6,865 bases of DNA from the NCBI GenBank assembly GCA_021825785.1, contig JAKAGP010000099.1, forward strand, positions 1-6,865, given 5' to 3'. The DNA is from Nitrospirota bacterium (GTDB taxonomy: Bacteria; Nitrospirota; Thermodesulfovibrionia; Thermodesulfovibrionales; JdFR-88). Below the pieces are notes generated by a model. That model did not search any database. It worked only from the letters and a program-made list of their open reading frames with translations, and was not told the DNA's origin. Shown piece after piece: positions 5,572 through 6,865 of this stretch (the stretch's first letter is position 1; each line of letters starts with the position of its first letter). The translations under genes were made by a program, and so were the position numbers.

Positions 5572-6865
5572 ATGGAAGAAAAAGAAAATTTTCACATCCA
5601 GAGAAACCGGGAAAGCGCGTTGCTCATTCCGGGCGTGCAGGCACATGATGAAGCGCACCTCAGGAATTACCTCTATGTGCTGCACAGGAGGAAGTGGATA
5701 ACGTTGACCTTCTTTACGCTTGTAGTGGTGACAGTACTTCTGGCGGTTCTGTTTTCAAAGCCTGTCTATCGCGCAATGGCAACTATCAGGATCGAACAGC
5801 AATCGCCCGCGGTACTGACCTTCAAAGACATTTACGAGGCACGCAAGGACGACCTGGACTATTTTGAAACGCAGTCCCAGATCCTTAAAAGCAGAAAGAT
5901 CTCGGAGCGTGTGGTCCGCGCCCTGGGGCTGGACAAGTACCCGGAATTCGAAATGGCCGGCTTTCACGCCTCCCCTCGTACAAAGATCGAGCTTTCAGGA
6001 ATAACGGTGGACATTTCCCCGGACCTTATCGATAAGGTCCGCTCCAGGATAACCATACGGCCGGTCAGGAATTCGAGCATAATCGCGGTCAGCTTCGACG
6101 ACCCGGACCCCGTGCTTGCCGCCAGGGCCGCCAACGAGATAGCCAGACAGTACATAAAGTACAGCATTGAAAGCAGGCTTTCCGTCTCCAGGCTTGCCCG
6201 CGACTGGCTGGAAGGACAGCTGGATGACATAAAGGCCAGACTAGAGAGAAGTGAAGAGGCCCTGAACACATACGCTGCAAGCAACGGCATCATCCTGACA
6301 GGCACGGGCAAGGACGATGCAAAAACGGGGAACCCGGACATAATAACGAACAGGCTGGAGCAGATCTCGGCCCTGCTCATCCAGGCGACTTCAGAAAGGA
6401 TAGACAAGGGAGCGCTTTATTACCAACTGGAAAAAGGCGGGGCATGGTCCACTCCAGTGGTGATGAACGATCCGCTTATTCAGTCCCTCCTGAAGAACTA
6501 TACAGGTCTGGAGGCCCAATATGCCAGGCTCTCGACAGATTACACCCCTGGTTATCCCAGGATGGTCCAGATAAAGAAACAGATGGACCAGTTTTCAAGC
6601 AGGATAAACGATCAGGTCAAAAAAGCCGGGAACTCGATACGGATGGACTACGAGGCATCACTTGAAAAGGAAAAAGTCCTCACGCAGGCATTCGAACAGG
6701 CCAAGAAACAGGCGCTGAACCTGAAAGACAAGATGGTACAGTACAACATATTAAAAAGGGAGGCAGAGACGAACCAGGAGCTGTACAACGGGCTTCTGCA
6801 AAGAATGAAGGAAATAGGCGTTTCCTCAACCCTTACGGCCAGCAACATACAGGTGCTGGACGACG
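5572..6865 (+). CDS. Wzc/GumC-like chain-length determinant and co-polymerase, 3' end outside the window
   Basis: The frame is open to the window edge: 431 complete codons from ATG 5572. A cytoplasmic N-terminal stretch of about 42 residues ends in LRNYLYVLHRRKW (30-42), the typical lead-in of Wzz domains. Membrane segment 1 is at about 43-62 and is followed by the Wzz start SKPVYRAMATIRIEQ (62-76). A large periplasmic region has helices likely to form coiled coils (about 200-235, 305-350 and 355-400). YNILKREAETNQELYNGLLQ (391-410) marks the beginning of the GNVR region seen in GumC and exosortase-associated Wzc proteins. Residues after 431, including the second membrane segment and any tyrosine autokinase domain, are missing from the window. 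A GGGA/GGAC-rich leader precedes the ATG. TTG 5551, overlapping the previous stop, is a possible earlier start adding seven residues. Ile is mostly ATA and Arg often AGG. Confidence 0.93.
   Translation, partial: MEEKENFHIQRNRESALLIPGVQAHDEAHLRNYLYVLHRRKWITLTFFTLVVVTVLLAVLFSKPVYRAMATIRIEQQSPAVLTFKDIYEARKDDLDYFETQSQILKSRKISERVVRALGLDKYPEFEMAGFHASPRTKIELSGITVDISPDLIDKVRSRITIRPVRNSSIIAVSFDDPDPVLAARAANEIARQYIKYSIESRLSVSRLARDWLEGQLDDIKARLERSEEALNTYAASNGIILTGTGKDDAKTGNPDIITNRLEQISALLIQATSERIDKGALYYQLEKGGAWSTPVVMNDPLIQSLLKNYTGLEAQYARLSTDYTPGYPRMVQIKKQMDQFSSRINDQVKKAGNSIRMDYEASLEKEKVLTQAFEQAKKQALNLKDKMVQYNILKREAETNQELYNGLLQRMKEIGVSSTLTASNIQVLDD

Overview
The window holds part of an exopolysaccharide or capsule locus of the Wzx/Wzy-dependent type. 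Every gene I can support lies on the + strand, closely packed and in a logical order: glycosyltransferases, the lipid-linked sugar initiating enzyme, a secreted FecR-domain protein, the outer-membrane export lipoprotein (Wza type) and the inner-membrane chain-length/co-polymerase protein (Wzc/GumC type). The organism is Gram-negative, because the locus encodes an outer-membrane polysaccharide export lipoprotein with a clear lipobox. Base composition is intermediate, and ATA (Ile) and AGG (Arg) are common codons, especially in the last gene. Together with the extended WecA-like enzyme and the FecR protein, this fits a Desulfobacterota (former Deltaproteobacteria) or Nitrospirota type genome better than an enterobacterium. 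I cannot name a genus from the sequence.

Layout. 3-290 is the C-terminal end of an unidentified protein that begins before the window. 297-1142 is a WaaE/KdtX-like family 2 glycosyltransferase. About 1244-2020 (frame open from 1154) is a second family 2 glycosyltransferase of the colanic-acid WcaA/WcaE type. After a 137-base spacer comes 2158-3618, a WecA/WbpL/TagO-like polyprenyl-phosphate sugar-1-phosphate transferase with a C-terminal domain of about 150 residues that the core family lacks. An 87-base spacer carries a small tandem repeat and a possible promoter. 3706-4473 is a secreted FecR-domain protein with a C-terminal hydrophobic segment and a nine-glycine run. 4544-5554 is a Wza-like lipoprotein. 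5572 to the window end is the first 431 codons of a Wzc/GumC-like protein; whether it carries a tyrosine kinase domain is decided outside the window.

How the genes work together (inference from known families). The WecA-like enzyme would load the first sugar phosphate onto undecaprenyl phosphate at the cytoplasmic face of the inner membrane. The two complete GT2 enzymes would extend the repeat unit. A flippase and polymerase, not in this window, would export and polymerise it. The Wzc-like protein would set chain length and couple polymerisation to the Wza-like outer-membrane channel. The FecR-domain protein has no established role in this pathway. Its position between the initiating transferase and the export pair makes it, with the C-terminal domain and shortened first loop of the WecA-like enzyme, the part of the window most worth a second look. 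I did not see CRISPR arrays, insertion sequences, tRNA or rRNA genes.
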